In this document: piece after piece, positions 18,606 through 29,462 of the stretch | Position numbering within the stretch: the stretch's first letter is position 1 | How the letters are laid out: every line of letters begins with the position of its first letter | Origin: Eoetvoesiella caeni | GTDB taxonomy: Bacteria; Pseudomonadota; Gammaproteobacteria; Burkholderiales; Burkholderiaceae_B | Reading direction: 5' to 3' | DNA: 64,000 nt | Assembly (NCBI RefSeq): GCF_003315175.1 | Contig: NZ_QNRQ01000001.1 | Coordinates: forward strand, 434,001-498,000 | The notes under the pieces: model-generated | What the model was told of the DNA's origin: nothing | What the model saw: only the letters and a program-made list of their open reading frames with translations | The model's database searches: none | Translations under genes and position numbers: made by a program

Positions 18606-19949
18606 TTAGAATTCTTCCCAGTCGCCGTCGTTATTCGTGGCGTCCCTGGCCGTCGCACCACCTGTCAAACGGGCTGCAGACGCTGGTTTGTCGAGGGCGG
18701 GGGTTGCGGCGGGCCTGGGAAGCGCAGCGCTGCCCGGCGCGCCGGCCAATGCTGAGCGTCCCAAAGGTGCAGCGCGGCCAGCGGCGGCTGCGGGGGCTGG
18801 GGTCTTTGGCGTCACGTCAATGACCTTGTTGCCCGAAGAAAGCTTGTAGACCGAAATAGCAGTGCTGACCTGCCCCACCTGCTCTTGCAATTCGGAGGCC
18901 GACCGAGCCGCGTGTTCAACCAGCGCAGCATTCTGTTGCGTAACGCCGTCCATCTGGGTTACCGCCAGATTGATCTGCTCGATGCCGCTGGATTGCTCGG
19001 TGGTGGCGGCGGTAATTTCACCCATGATGTCGGTAACCCGCGCAACGGACGAAACGATTTCCTGCATGGTTGCACCGGCGTGCTCGACCTGTTGCGAGCC
19101 TTCGGCCACCTTCTTGACCGAGTCGTCGATCAGGCCCTTGATTTCCTTGGCCGCATTCGCGCTGCGCTGGGCCAGGGCACGAACCTCGGCCGCGACCACG
19201 GCAAAGCCTTTGCCCTGCTCGCCTGCCCGGGCGGCCTCGACCGCGGCATTAAGGGCCAGGATATTGGTCTGGAAGGCAATGCTGTCGATAACGCCTACGA
19301 TATCGGATATTTTGCGAGAGCTGGCGGAAATGCCTTCCATGGTGGACACGACCTCGCCCACCGCACTGCCTCCGCGCAGCGCCACTTCGGAAGCGGTGGC
19401 CGCCAATTGATTGGCCTGGCGGGCGTTATCCGCGTTCTGCTTGACCGTGCTGGCAAGCTGTTCCATGCTGGCCGCGGTTTGCTGCAATGCCGCCGCCTGT
19501 TGTTCGGTGCGGCTGCTCAAGTCGGTATTGCCAACGACAATATCGCGCGTTCCCACGCTGATGCGCTCCAGCCCTGCCCGTACCGCGCCCACATTGCGGC
19601 TCAGGTTTTCTTGCAGGCGCTTGGCCGCGGCATACAGGGCGCCGATTTCGCTTTGGCTGGCGGCTTCCACCCTTTGAGTAAGGTCGCCCACGGAAATACG
19701 GTCGAAATACTGGCCGATCTGCTTCAGAGGCCGCCAGACTTTGCGCGACAGTATCACCCAGGTAAGCAGCGCCAGTACTATTGACAATACAGCCAGGGCC
19801 ACAAAAGCGTATCGAGTCTGCGCCAGGCTGTCGCCCCCGCCTTCCGGCAGGCTATACCAGCCCAGGCCCGCCGCGAGCAAGGTCGAAATGGACAAAAGCA
19901 GAACCAGCAAAAACAAGCTGACTTTAAGCTGCGCGCGCGTCGATTGCAT
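18606..19949 (-). CDS. Methyl-accepting chemotaxis protein with minimal periplasmic loop
   Basis: Transmembrane chemoreceptor, 447 residues, starting at ATG 19949. TM1 is about 9-30 and TM2 about 48-68, leaving only some 17 periplasmic residues, too few for a ligand domain. A HAMP domain (about 69-122) and the signalling hairpin follow, with the tip [20 protein letters not shown]. The C-terminus is DGDWEEF, matching the xWxxF pentapeptide that tethers CheR/CheB. It starts one base after the flgL stop, so it is transcribed with the flg operon. The stimulus could be sensed through the membrane or energy state (inference). Confidence 0.93.
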   Translation of the reverse strand: MQSTRAQLKVSLFLLVLLLSISTLLAAGLGWYSLPEGGGDSLAQTRYAFVALAVLSIVLALLTWVILSRKVWRPLKQIGQYFDRISVGDLTQRVEAASQSEIGALYAAAKRLQENLSRNVGAVRAGLERISVGTRDIVVGNTDLSSRTEQQAAALQQTAASMEQLASTVKQNADNARQANQLAATASEVALRGGSAVGEVVSTMEGISASSRKISDIVGVIDSIAFQTNILALNAAVEAARAGEQGKGFAVVAAEVRALAQRSANAAKEIKGLIDDSVKKVAEGSQQVEHAGATMQEIVSSVARVTDIMGEITAATTEQSSGIEQINLAVTQMDGVTQQNAALVEHAARSASELQEQVGQVSTAISVYKLSSGNKVIDVTPKTPAPAAAAGRAAPLGRSALAGAPGSAALPRPAATPALDKPASAARLTGGATARDATNNDGDWEEF

Positions 19950-19950
19950 T

Positions 19951-21510
19951 TTATTTAGAACCCATGTTGAACAAGCTTGTTCCCTGAAGCTGTTTGAATG
20001 CCAAGGCGGCCGCTTCAAGTGCGGACTGGCGCAATTGCAATTGCGCCGTCGCGGTGTAGTAGTCCAGATCTTCCAGCCTGGACAGCTGCGAGGTATAGCC
20101 CAGATTGCGCAAGGTGCCGTTGCCGCCGATGGCATCGATCTCGTTCAAGCGCGAACCCAGCGAGGAATTGACTGTAAGCACCTGGTTGTAGTTCAGGTCG
20201 ATGCGCTGAATGGCCCCGCCCAGAGTATTGAGCATGGCGGTTGTCTTGACGGCGTCGCCTTCTGTGGGAGCGGTCAGGGCTTTGATGACGCCATCCAGGG
20301 TATCGAAGATGTTCAACTCCGTAGGCTGTCCAGGCTGAACGGTGACCTTGTCGCCGGCGCCTGCCGCGCCCGCGATATCCAGGCTCACCCCCGCGCCGGG
20401 AATAGCAACTGTACCCACAGCAAAGGCACCGGTAGTCGTGCCCAGCGGCGTAGCGAGGCTGTTGTCTGAATAGAACGTAACGGTAAACGGATCGCCGACG
20501 GTTCCGCCGCTATAGTCGATGGTGAACGGCTTGCCGAAATAAGACGCCGTCTTATCGGTAACCGTTGTATTTCCGGCGCTTAAAGTGCCGAGCGGATCCG
20601 CCTTCTGCACAGTCGTCACGTATCCGGCGTTGGCCGGTTGAATAGAGAACTTGTCGCCCACGGCCGGAGCGCCAGAGAAGTCGATTTGCACCCCGCCACC
20701 AAGATTCAGGCTTGTTGTGCCCGTCACATAGTCTGCTGTGACCGGCGTACCTACCGTGGTGCCACCACTGATGTCCTTGACCGTAATCGTATATTGCAAA
20801 ACCGGTGGCACGGCGGCTGAGTTGGAGAACTCGACCTCGAATGTCTTGCCAACGTTGATGCCTTGAGAGTCGGTAACCACCGGTTTGCCTATCAGCGCCG
20901 TTCCCGTGTTGCCAGCATCGGCGCTGGTTACGTAATCGCGCGCGCCCGCGGTTGCACGCATAAAGATATCGGTGCCGATGTCGCTGCCCGCGATCTGGCG
21001 GGTTTGGTCGGCCTGGATCAGACGCTGGTTGGCGTCGCCGTTATAAGTCACTTTACCGTTGGCGTCCGTGACAAACGCCGGCTGCGACCCGGCATGGCCG
21101 GAAAACAAGTACTGCCCATTGCCGTCCTTGGCATTGGCCAGGCCCAGCAAAGTTTCTTTCGAGCTTTTCAGCACGCCGGCCAGAGTGGCCCTGTCGGCAT
21201 CCGACATCGTGCCGTTGCCGGCCTCGATCAGCCGCGTCTTGACGTCCTGCAATAGCGTGGTTACCGAATCAAGCGTATTGGACTCGATACCCAGGCTGTT
21301 CTTGGCCACCTCGCGATTGTCGGCGAAACGCTTGTTAAGCGCCTGGGCCTGCCCGATATTGATGGCCTGCGCCGCCGCCAAAGGATCGTCGGCCGGAGTG
21401 ACCATGCGCTGGCCGCTGCCGATCTGCTGGTACAAGTGCATAAGATCGGACTGCTGGGCATTAATGGAATTAAGCCCGGTCTGGAAAAACAGATTGGAAC
21501 TGATACGCAT
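19951..21510 (-). CDS. flgL: Hook-filament junction protein FlgL (HAP3), enlarged
   Basis: Second junction protein between hook and filament. The N-terminal D0 helix ([20 protein letters not shown]) and C-terminal D0 helix ([20 protein letters not shown]) are canonical. At 519 residues it is about 200 longer than the E. coli protein. The excess lies in the surface domain, where two related segments (about 208-292 and 326-394) each run from a GKP beta start to a GDKxxxQP end. The gene follows flgK by 53 bp. Confidence 0.95.
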   Translation of the reverse strand: MRISSNLFFQTGLNSINAQQSDLMHLYQQIGSGQRMVTPADDPLAAAQAINIGQAQALNKRFADNREVAKNSLGIESNTLDSVTTLLQDVKTRLIEAGNGTMSDADRATLAGVLKSSKETLLGLANAKDGNGQYLFSGHAGSQPAFVTDANGKVTYNGDANQRLIQADQTRQIAGSDIGTDIFMRATAGARDYVTSADAGNTGTALIGKPVVTDSQGINVGKTFEVEFSNSAAVPPVLQYTITVKDISGGTTVGTPVTADYVTGTTSLNLGGGVQIDFSGAPAVGDKFSIQPANAGYVTTVQKADPLGTLSAGNTTVTDKTASYFGKPFTIDYSGGTVGDPFTVTFYSDNSLATPLGTTTGAFAVGTVAIPGAGVSLDIAGAAGAGDKVTVQPGQPTELNIFDTLDGVIKALTAPTEGDAVKTTAMLNTLGGAIQRIDLNYNQVLTVNSSLGSRLNEIDAIGGNGTLRNLGYTSQLSRLEDLDYYTATAQLQLRQSALEAAALAFKQLQGTSLFNMGSK

Positions 21511-21563
21511 GACAACAACCTTAGAATAATTTGCCGGACGAGTTGTAGAATCCTGTCAACACA

Positions 21564-23213
21564 CTATGCACGCATTCCCAGCAACGTATCAAACAAGGTT
21601 GAACTGACGTCGATAAGCCGCGACGCAGCCCGGAACTGCTCTAACGAACGGTCCAGGTTTACGTACTCTTCATTCAGGTTGACACCGGCTACCGCTTGCT
21701 GCGCTGCATAGTTCTGCTGGATCAAGGTGGCTTGCGCCTTGGCCGACGTACCGTTTTGCTGGGTTTGGACCCCAACCTTGTTGACGATTTGCGAGAACGC
21801 CTCGTTAAGCCCCATGGTGCCGTTGCCCAGCACTTTTTCGGTTTGCAGTTTGGCCAGCAGCAAGGCATTGCCGCCGTCGGCATCGCCAATGGCCGAACCG
21901 GCGGCCGCAATGCTGGCGGGATCGGTCAGGTTAAGCTTGAGGTCGCCCGCGGCGCTGCGGGTCGGCTGCAATGCCCAGCTATCGCCGGCCTGCGCACCGG
22001 CTGCAACCTGGATTTGCATGCCGCCGATTTCCTGCGGTGTGCTCAGGTCGCCCCGGAAAACCTGAGTGCCGTTGGGCACAGAAGTTACCGTGTAATCGTT
22101 GGCGCCATTGAACGTGATCTTGTAGTCTTGGCCGGTCAGGGCATTGGCATCGCTGAACGACGCAGTCACGGTGGCCGAGCCCTTGTTGTCGATACTGCTT
22201 AATGCCTTCGGATTGCCAATACTGAAAAACTCGGCACCGGCGTTGCCGTTTTGATCGAAGCCGGCCTGATGCTGCTTATTGACGCTTAGCGCAACGCCCA
22301 CGGCCAGGCGGCCCAATTCGTTCTGCACCGAATCCAGGGTAGTGTTGCGGTATGAAAGCAGGCCGCCCAAGGTGCCGCCCGAAATGCTGCTGTCGTCCAT
22401 CTCGACCAGAGTCGTGCTACCGGCACCCGTGGACGCAGAGTAGGCAACGACCGTGCGAGTGGGATCGTTGGCCGCCGGAACGGCCTGCAAAGGAAACACA
22501 GTGTCGCCGCCCAGCAGCACCTGGCCATTGCTGAGGGTCAGGTTGACGCTGCCGTCTTGTTCAAGGACACGCACGCCGACTAATTGGCTCAGTTCGGAAA
22601 CAGCCTGGTCGCGCTGGTCGAGCAAATCGTTGGGCGGCTGCCCCGAGCTGGATGCCTTGGCGACGACGACTTGATGGTTCAGGTCGCGGATGCGCTCCAC
22701 ATAGCTGTTGACCTGCGTGACGACAGTCGAAACCTGGGTGTTGATATTGTTGCGCTGGGCATCCAGGAACGCGTTGGCGTCGTTGAGCTGGCCCACCAGG
22801 CTGGCGGAGCGGCCCAGAAGCTCCTGCCGTCCGGCGGGATCGGCGGGCGAGGAGGCCACGGCCTGGATGCCATCGAAAAACTTCTGCAGGGCTGGCGTAA
22901 TGCCTACGGTACGGTCGGCAAACAGGTTATTGATCTGCACGATCTCGTTGCCGTATGCGCTGATGGACGCGCCCGTACTTTGCGAATTGACCAATTGACG
23001 CGACAGGAAATTGTTATAGGCACGCTCGACGCTGTCGGTCTGCACGCCGCGGCCGATAAAGCCAAATCCGGTAGGCGTTGCGCCTGCTGTGGACACCAGC
23101 ACGCTTTGGCGGTTATAGCCTTCGGTTGCCGCGTTATTGATGTTGTGGCCGGTGGTTTGCAGGCGATTCTGTGCGGCATTGATGCCCGAGAGACCAAGGT
23201 TTGCTAAATTCAT
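21564..23213 (-). CDS. flgK: Hook-filament junction protein FlgK (HAP1)
   Basis: First junction protein on the hook tip. The 549-residue protein has the D0 start NLANLGLSGINAAQNRLQTT with the NINNAATEGYNRQ motif and the C-terminal block NLNEEYVNLDRSLEQFRAAS. A segment near 395-415 (GMQIQVAAGAQAGDSWALQP) resembles the beta repeats in FlgL. It is preceded by its own sigma-28 promoter. Confidence 0.96.
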   Translation of the reverse strand: MNLANLGLSGINAAQNRLQTTGHNINNAATEGYNRQSVLVSTAGATPTGFGFIGRGVQTDSVERAYNNFLSRQLVNSQSTGASISAYGNEIVQINNLFADRTVGITPALQKFFDGIQAVASSPADPAGRQELLGRSASLVGQLNDANAFLDAQRNNINTQVSTVVTQVNSYVERIRDLNHQVVVAKASSSGQPPNDLLDQRDQAVSELSQLVGVRVLEQDGSVNLTLSNGQVLLGGDTVFPLQAVPAANDPTRTVVAYSASTGAGSTTLVEMDDSSISGGTLGGLLSYRNTTLDSVQNELGRLAVGVALSVNKQHQAGFDQNGNAGAEFFSIGNPKALSSIDNKGSATVTASFSDANALTGQDYKITFNGANDYTVTSVPNGTQVFRGDLSTPQEIGGMQIQVAAGAQAGDSWALQPTRSAAGDLKLNLTDPASIAAAGSAIGDADGGNALLLAKLQTEKVLGNGTMGLNEAFSQIVNKVGVQTQQNGTSAKAQATLIQQNYAAQQAVAGVNLNEEYVNLDRSLEQFRAASRLIDVSSTLFDTLLGMRA

Positions 23214-23293
23214 CGATATTCCGTTGATAGGTTCAAGTAACGCCGCGGCCCTGCAAAATGGGGCTTACAAAAAAAGAAAGACCATCCACAGTA

Positions 23294-23320
23294 TTTACGG
23301 CAGCTTGGCGGAATTGTTTA
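23294..23320 (-). promoter_or_regulatory. Sigma-28 (FliA) promoter of flgK-flgL
   Basis: On the reverse strand TAAACAAT, an 11-bp spacer and GCCGTAAA match the FliA pattern TAAA-N15-GCCGATAA with exact spacing. It lies about 80 bp upstream of flgK in the 219-bp gap after flgJ, so flgK, flgL and the following receptor gene can be made as late genes independently of flgB-J. Confidence 0.7.
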
Positions 23321-23432
23321 GGTCCCGCTCACTGTCATCACTCTATGCGCCACAAGGCCTGCCCCCGCGAATTGCCCGGCCGAACCGGCCCGGCTGCCAT
23401 CGCCCTCACGCAGGAAATTGCACAGAGGATCG

Positions 23433-24422
23433 CTAGGTTGAAAGCCGATTGAAATACCCCATGATCGAAATGAGTTTGTCGGCGTAGTTGGGATCCGTGG
23501 CGTAGCCCGCGTCCTGGATGCGGCGCGCCGCGACTTCGGCCGAAGGTGCGCCGACAACCTCGCTATAGCGCTCGCTGCGGCTGATCAGCTTGGCGTAGTC
23601 GGCGAACGATTCCGCATACGAGTTGTAGGCACGAAACGGCTGCATAACTTTGCGCGCTACACCGTTCTCGTATTCAGTGGTCATGATGTTGGCGACCTTG
23701 CCCTTCCAGTTGGGTGTGGCCTTGATGCCGAACAGGTTGTAGCTGTTGCTGCCGTCCTCGCCCCGGATCTCGCGCTTGCCCCAACCCGACTCCAGTGCGG
23801 CCTGGCTAAGGATAAGCTTGGCGGGAACACCGCTTTCGTTGGCGGCCACTTTGGCGGCCGCGCTCATGCGGTCGACAAAGCTCTGGATATGCGAAGGCGC
23901 CCCTCTTATTGCCGACATCGCGGCGCCCGCCGCTTCGCCCAAAGGACTGGCCGACAGCAAGTCGATCAACGCAGATATGGACGAAGCGTCCTGCTTGCGC
24001 TCGTCTCCTATCCTGGACTTCAGCCCTGGAATGCGCGAAGACGCCAGCTCGGGCATGGCTTTGGCGCGGCTCTCGATGGCCGCCGCGCCCTGCCCGCCCG
24101 GCATATTGCCCTGGATCTGCGCCAACAAGGCCTGCGCCAGCCCTATGCCCGGATTGGCCAATTGCAGGGCGCTTTGCTCGTCCGACATGCTTTGCGCCAG
24201 GCGCGTCTGGTCGCTATCCAGCAGCCCGGTCATGCTGGATGCCTGACGCGCCTGCTTGAGCAACTGCTGAATGAACATGCCTTCGAACTGCTGGGCAACT
24301 TGCTTCTGGTCCTGCTCCGATGCGCCGGCCCCGCCTTTTACCGCGTGGCCCAGCCGGTCCAGCTGGCGGAAATCCATGGCGGAGCTCGCCCCGTCCGACG
24401 GCCTGGGAATAAAGTATGCCAT
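23433..24422 (-). CDS. flgJ: Rod cap and peptidoglycan hydrolase FlgJ
   Basis: Caps the growing rod and cuts peptidoglycan to let it pass. The 329-residue protein has the N-terminal rod-binding domain (QQFEGMFIQQLLKQARQA) and a C-terminal glucosaminidase domain with QAALESGWGKREIRGEDGSN, where the Glu is the catalytic candidate, and YNLFGIKA. This is the dual-domain form found in beta- and gammaproteobacteria. Confidence 0.95.
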   Translation of the reverse strand: MAYFIPRPSDGASSAMDFRQLDRLGHAVKGGAGASEQDQKQVAQQFEGMFIQQLLKQARQASSMTGLLDSDQTRLAQSMSDEQSALQLANPGIGLAQALLAQIQGNMPGGQGAAAIESRAKAMPELASSRIPGLKSRIGDERKQDASSISALIDLLSASPLGEAAGAAMSAIRGAPSHIQSFVDRMSAAAKVAANESGVPAKLILSQAALESGWGKREIRGEDGSNSYNLFGIKATPNWKGKVANIMTTEYENGVARKVMQPFRAYNSYAESFADYAKLISRSERYSEVVGAPSAEVAARRIQDAGYATDPNYADKLISIMGYFNRLST

Positions 24423-24434
24423 AGCCGCGCCTCC

Positions 24435-25577
24435 TTAAACGATTTCCAGGTCGGCGCGCAAGGCACCGGCGCTCTTGAGCGTCTGCAAGATGGACAGCAA
24501 GTCTTGCGGCGTTGCGCCCAATGCGTTCAAGGCCTTGACGACGTCGGCAAGATTGGCGCTGGTCGTCATCCGCTTGATCGTGCCTTCATCCGAACGCATT
24601 TCGATTTGCGTATTCTGGGTTACCACCGTCTGTCCCTGCGTAAACGGCGTATCCGGCTGGCTGACCTGCTGCTGGTTGTTGATGACCACCGACAAGTTGC
24701 CGTAAGCCACGGCTGCCTCTTCGATCCGCACCGTGCGGTTCATGACCACCGACCCGGTGCGGGCGTTGATAATGACCTTGGCGCGCGCCGGCGGCAGCTT
24801 GACGTCGACGTTTTCCACCCGCGACAAAAAGCCGGCCTGGGCGGCGGGGGCAAGCGGGCCATGCAGCTGGACGACGCGGCCGTCCAGCGCCACAGCGGTA
24901 TTCGCGCCCAAGGCCTTGTTCAGGGCCAGCACCACATTCTGGACCGTGCTGAAGTCGGTGGTGTTCATTTCCAGGTGGATCAGCCCGTCGCGTGCGAACG
25001 TCGTAGGCACATTGCGCTCGACAATGGCGCCATTGGAGATGATGCCGCCATTCAACTGATTGACCTGCACGCTGGAGCCGCCCGACTGCGCGCCGGCGCC
25101 GCCCACCAGCAAATTGCCTTGCGCCATGGCGTAGACCTGCCCATTGGCGCCCTTGAGCGGCGTCATGAGCAAGGTGCCGCCGCGCAGGCTCTTGGCATTT
25201 CCCATTGAAGAAACCACCACGTCAAGTGTCTGGCCCGGGCGCGAAAATGCCGGCAAGCGCGTCGTCACCATCACGGCCGCCACGTTCTTGACCTGCATAT
25301 TGGTGCCTTGCGGCACGGTCACGCCCAATTGCGACAGCATGTTGGTCAGGCTTTGCTGGGTGAACGGCGTCTGGCGCACCTGGTCGCCGCTGCCGTCCAG
25401 CCCCACCACCAGGCCGTAGCCCACCAACTGGTTGGCGCGTACGCCTTGAATGGATGCCAGGTCCCTGACGCGTTCGGCCTGTGCATCAAAACATAGGACA
25501 GCGCCCGCCAGGCCAAGAACCAAGGCCCAGCGACTGCTTGCGCGTGAAAATAATCGATTCAAAACCGCAACCCTCAA
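24435..25577 (-). CDS. flgI: Flagellar P-ring protein FlgI
   Basis: Forms the periplasmic P ring around the rod. The 380-residue precursor has a Sec signal peptide ending near CFDAQA and the family start [20 protein letters not shown]. The longest frame starts with TTG at 25577, overlapping the flgH stop as TTGA; an in-frame TTG at 25562 is also possible. The mature protein is unaffected by the choice. Confidence 0.94.
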   Translation of the reverse strand: MRVAVLNRLFSRASSRWALVLGLAGAVLCFDAQAERVRDLASIQGVRANQLVGYGLVVGLDGSGDQVRQTPFTQQSLTNMLSQLGVTVPQGTNMQVKNVAAVMVTTRLPAFSRPGQTLDVVVSSMGNAKSLRGGTLLMTPLKGANGQVYAMAQGNLLVGGAGAQSGGSSVQVNQLNGGIISNGAIVERNVPTTFARDGLIHLEMNTTDFSTVQNVVLALNKALGANTAVALDGRVVQLHGPLAPAAQAGFLSRVENVDVKLPPARAKVIINARTGSVVMNRTVRIEEAAVAYGNLSVVINNQQQVSQPDTPFTQGQTVVTQNTQIEMRSDEGTIKRMTTSANLADVVKALNALGATPQDLLSILQTLKSAGALRADLEIV

Positions 25578-26251
25578 AATGGTGCAATATTCAGGAAGAA
25601 CCGCTGCAGCCAGCCCATGGTCTGCACTTCATCCATCGTGCCCTTGCTGCGGAACTCGATGCGGGCATCGGCCACCTGCGTCGACGAAACCGTATTCGAG
25701 CCGGTAATGGAACGCGGATCGACCACGCCTGAAAAACGAATATGTTCGCTGCCGCGGTTGATCGCAATCTGCTTGTCGCCGGCAATTTGCAAATTGCCAT
25801 TGCCCAGGACTCCCACCACCGTGGTCGTCAAGGTGCCCGAAAATGTATTGGCCGCGCTGCTGGCGCCCTTGCCCTGGGCCACATTACTGCCGCTCATGTC
25901 GAAGTTCTGCTTGGCGCCCAGCTCATCCGGCAGGAATTGCGGCACGCCCGTAATGCCCAGCGCCGCCTTGCCCGAACGATCCGTAGAGGTAGCTACATTC
26001 TTCGCCGCATTGGTCTTTTCCTGGATCACCACGGTAACGATATCGCCCACATTGCGCGGCCGCCTGTCTTCGAACAGGGGATAGTTGCCATACGAGGTGG
26101 GCTGGAAGATAGCGCCATTGGCCTCGGGCGAAGGCAGGCTGGGCATGGGCGGCTGCGCTGTAAGCGGACCCGTTACCACGGGTTCGGGTGGAATCATTGC
26201 GCAACCCGAAAGCACCGCCATCGCCGCGCCAAGAAAAAAACGTTTAAGCAT
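25574..26251 (-). CDS. flgH: Flagellar L-ring lipoprotein FlgH
   Basis: Outer-membrane lipoprotein of the L ring. The 225-residue precursor has lipobox LSGC (Cys about 17) and the family motifs [20 protein letters not shown] and [20 protein letters not shown]. It is coupled to flgI downstream and 3 bp from flgG upstream. Confidence 0.95.
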   Translation of the reverse strand: MLKRFFLGAAMAVLSGCAMIPPEPVVTGPLTAQPPMPSLPSPEANGAIFQPTSYGNYPLFEDRRPRNVGDIVTVVIQEKTNAAKNVATSTDRSGKAALGITGVPQFLPDELGAKQNFDMSGSNVAQGKGASSAANTFSGTLTTTVVGVLGNGNLQIAGDKQIAINRGSEHIRFSGVVDPRSITGSNTVSSTQVADARIEFRSKGTMDEVQTMGWLQRFFLNIAPF

Positions 26252-26254
26252 GTT

Positions 26255-27040
26255 CTACAGTTGAGTCAGGCGGGCCAGCATTTGATCCGAGGTTTGAATG
26301 GCCTTGCTGTTCATTTCATAGGCCCGTTGCGTGGTGATCATATTGACCAGTTCTTCAGCCACATTCACGTTCGACGTTTCGACATAGTTCTGCAACACCA
26401 GGCCGGCGCCGTCCAGGCCCGGCTGGGCGAAGTTGGCGGGTCCCGATGCGTCGGTCTCGACATACAGGTTTTCGCCCGCGCTTTGCAAACCGGTGGGATT
26501 CACGAAAGTGCTTAGCTGCAACTGGCCGATCTGCACGTTGGTGCCGGTTGCGCCGGGCTGGGTCACCGAGACCGTGCCGTCGCGGGCAATAGTCACTGTC
26601 AGCGCATTGTCGGGAATGTTAATCGGCGGCTGCACCGGATAGCCGCCGGCGGTCACCAACTGGCCGTTCTGGTCCACTTGCATGCTGCCGTCGCGCGTAT
26701 AGGCGAACGTACCGTCGGGCATTTCCACCTGCAAAAAGCCGCGGCCCTGAATGGCGATATCCATCGAATTGCCGGTATCCTTCAGGTTGCCCTGGGTATG
26801 GATGCGTTCGGTGGCGACCGTGCGCACGCCCGTACCCAATTGCAAGCCTGAGGGCAACTGATTGGCCGCGCCGACCTGGGCGCCGGGCTGGCGCACCGTC
26901 TGGTACATCAGGTCTTCGAACACCGCGCGGCTACGTTTGAAACCCGAGGTATTGACGTTGGCCAGGTTATTGGAAATGACATCCATATTGGTCTGCTGCG
27001 ACTCCAGACCGGTTTTTGCAATCCATAGTGAACGTATCAT
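26255..27040 (-). CDS. flgG: Distal rod protein FlgG
   Basis: Forms the distal rod. The 261-residue protein begins with the rod/hook D0 motif ([20 protein letters not shown]) and ends with [20 protein letters not shown], the flg_bbr_C signature. Size matches E. coli FlgG (260). Confidence 0.96.
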   Translation of the reverse strand: MIRSLWIAKTGLESQQTNMDVISNNLANVNTSGFKRSRAVFEDLMYQTVRQPGAQVGAANQLPSGLQLGTGVRTVATERIHTQGNLKDTGNSMDIAIQGRGFLQVEMPDGTFAYTRDGSMQVDQNGQLVTAGGYPVQPPINIPDNALTVTIARDGTVSVTQPGATGTNVQIGQLQLSTFVNPTGLQSAGENLYVETDASGPANFAQPGLDGAGLVLQNYVETSNVNVAEELVNMITTQRAYEMNSKAIQTSDQMLARLTQL

Positions 27041-27131
27041 CGTTATTCCTTGTTAAAGCAGGCATCGCCCGCCTTCAAATCAATGTGAAGAACCTCGGCC
27101 GAAAGAACAAGGCTTGCACTCAGGCCCATGG

Positions 27132-27884
27132 TCAACCGTTGCTCGACAGAATGGAGTTGGCCCGCTCGGCATTGGTGCTGGCGTCCTGGATTACCTTCAT
27201 CTGCATTTCAAACTGACGGGCGTTCTTGATCAGACCCACCATGGTCTCGGCGGCGCTGACATTGCTTTTTTCAATGAAGCCGGAAACCATCTTCACGCGC
27301 GGGTCGGCCTGTATCGGGCCGGCATTGGGGCCTTCCGTCCGAAACAGACCGTCGTCGCCGCGCACCAAAGTATTGGCGGGGGGATTCGACAGCTTCAACT
27401 GGCCCAGCATCTGGATGTCGTTGGGCCGGTCGCCCGCCCCGAGGGCGGTAATCGACCCGTCCGAGGTGAACGTGACCGTACCGCGGTCAGGTATCTCGAT
27501 AGTGGCACCCGCAGCCGACAGAATCGGATGGCCCTGTTGCGTAACCAGCAAGCCTTGCGGGTTGACCGCCAGTTCGCCGGCACGCGTCAGCGCTTCGCCT
27601 GTTGGCGTCTGCACGCTGAACCAGCCTTCGCCGGTAATGGCCACGTCCAGTGCGCTGCCGGTCTCGGCCATGACGCCTTGTTCGAAATTGCTGCCCGGCG
27701 TCGACGTAACCGTACCGACCCGCGTGGGCAGCCCCTGTTCGGCCACCAGCGGCACGGAGCGGTAGTTGGCCAGCTGGGCGCGAAAGCCCGTGGTACTGAC
27801 GTTGGCCATATTGTTGCTGAGTACGGCCTGCTGCTCCAGTACTCGCGCGGCTCCGCCCGCGGCGGTATAGACGATGCGATCCAT
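27132..27884 (-). CDS. flgF: Proximal rod protein FlgF
   Basis: Proximal rod component. The 250-residue protein has the N-terminal NNMANVSTTGFRAQLANYRS motif and C-terminal LIKNARQFEMQMKVIQDAST. Order flgE-flgF-flgG is canonical. Confidence 0.95.
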   Translation of the reverse strand: MDRIVYTAAGGAARVLEQQAVLSNNMANVSTTGFRAQLANYRSVPLVAEQGLPTRVGTVTSTPGSNFEQGVMAETGSALDVAITGEGWFSVQTPTGEALTRAGELAVNPQGLLVTQQGHPILSAAGATIEIPDRGTVTFTSDGSITALGAGDRPNDIQMLGQLKLSNPPANTLVRGDDGLFRTEGPNAGPIQADPRVKMVSGFIEKSNVSAAETMVGLIKNARQFEMQMKVIQDASTNAERANSILSSNG

Positions 27885-27897
27885 GATTATTCAGCGA

Positions 27898-29373
27898 TCA
27901 GCGCATCTGCATCAGGGTTTGCAGCACCTGATCCTGGGTCTTGATGGTCTGGGCATTGGCCTGATAGGTGCGCTGGGCAATAATCATCTTGACCAGTTCC
28001 TGACTCATGTCCACGTTGGATTCCTCAACCGCCTGGCCCTTAATGGAGGCAAGACTGTTTTCGCCCGGTCGGCCCACATAGGGCTGACCCGACGCCGCGG
28101 TCTCGATCCATACATTACCGCCCGCGGGCTGCAAGCCCTGCAGGTTGTTGAAGTCCGCCAGCGCGACAAAGCCCATTACCTTGGCTTCGCCGTTGGTGTA
28201 GTTGGCCATAACCGCGCCGTCCGAACCGATGGTCATGCCAGCGTACTCGCCCGTGGTAAAACCGTTCTGGGTGAAGTTAGGCGAGAAATCGCCGCCGAAC
28301 TGAGTAGAGCCGGCATAGCTGACGGCAATGTTCATGTCCGCCGCAGGCGAAGCCGTGCCGCCCGGATTGGTAATGGCCAAAGCGACATTGCCGCCAGACA
28401 TCAGCCGGCCCGTGCTGTCAAAGGTCAAGGTTGTAACGCCGCCGACTGGCACTGTAATATTGGCTTTGCTGCCGTTGACGGTGTAATGCACATCCCAGGT
28501 GCTTTCGTTGCCGATTGCTTCTTTCTTCACGAAATACTGCATGACCTGATGACTATTACCCAGGGAGTCGTAAATAGTGATGGGCAGCGAGTGCGCATAG
28601 CTTTTGGGATTGGCTGCATCGAAGGCAATAGGAGTAGAAGGAACAATATCTACATCATTAGTACCATCAAGCGGCAGAGGCCCGCCTGCAGTGATCAGCC
28701 CTCCCCCAATAGTGATCGCTGTAGGACCCGACCCTGTGTTGTAGGTCCCATCAGGATAACCCGGGTCGCCCGCGTTCAGGCTTTTTCCATTTTCATCCAC
28801 CCAGACTGGCGCCGCATCCGTACCCGTAAAATAATACGTTCTCAGCACACCGCCAGGGCTCGTGGTCATCTCTACCTTCCCCGGCACCTCTTTCGTCGCC
28901 GCCAGCGGCGCGTTCGCATTCAGGTTGGTCATGGTGGTAAGCGTGGAGGTAACCTGGGGCGCCAGGTTGCCGATCGGCACCTTGATGGGATTCAGGTCCG
29001 TGCCCGTAACACCATAGCCCGTAAGCCGGTAGCCTTGGGCATTGACGATGTTGTTATCCTTGTCGGCAAAGAACTGGCCGTTGCGGGTATACATGATATT
29101 GCCGCTGGCGTCCTGCACGCGGAACATACCCTTGGCGCCATCGATGGCCATGTCGAACTGGTTGCCGGTGCCGCTGATCGTACCGACGGTAAAGCGCTGG
29201 GTCACGCTGGCCACCTGCACACCCAGCCCCATCTTCGAATTGGCATAGACATCGGCAAACGTTGCCGAGGCCGACTTGAAGCCGACCGTGCCCGAGTTGG
29301 CGATATTGTTGCCGATAATGTCCAGCTCTTGCGAAGCGGCGTTCAAGCCGCTTAAACCTTGACCGAAACCCAT
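27898..29373 (-). CDS. flgE: Flagellar hook protein FlgE
   Basis: Subunit of the hook. The 491-residue protein begins GFGQGLSGLNAASQELDIIG with the NNIANSGTVGFKSA motif and ends MIIAQRTYQANAQTIKTQDQ. It is longer than E. coli FlgE (402) in the central D1/D2 region. Confidence 0.96.
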   Translation of the reverse strand: MGFGQGLSGLNAASQELDIIGNNIANSGTVGFKSASATFADVYANSKMGLGVQVASVTQRFTVGTISGTGNQFDMAIDGAKGMFRVQDASGNIMYTRNGQFFADKDNNIVNAQGYRLTGYGVTGTDLNPIKVPIGNLAPQVTSTLTTMTNLNANAPLAATKEVPGKVEMTTSPGGVLRTYYFTGTDAAPVWVDENGKSLNAGDPGYPDGTYNTGSGPTAITIGGGLITAGGPLPLDGTNDVDIVPSTPIAFDAANPKSYAHSLPITIYDSLGNSHQVMQYFVKKEAIGNESTWDVHYTVNGSKANITVPVGGVTTLTFDSTGRLMSGGNVALAITNPGGTASPAADMNIAVSYAGSTQFGGDFSPNFTQNGFTTGEYAGMTIGSDGAVMANYTNGEAKVMGFVALADFNNLQGLQPAGGNVWIETAASGQPYVGRPGENSLASIKGQAVEESNVDMSQELVKMIIAQRTYQANAQTIKTQDQVLQTLMQMR

Positions 29374-29462
29374 GATGACCTCTTATTCGTTAAGTCGTTT
29401 GATTCGTTGATTCGATTAATGAAGCGGCGCCATGCGCCCGCCTTTCAGTTGCAACTCATGTC

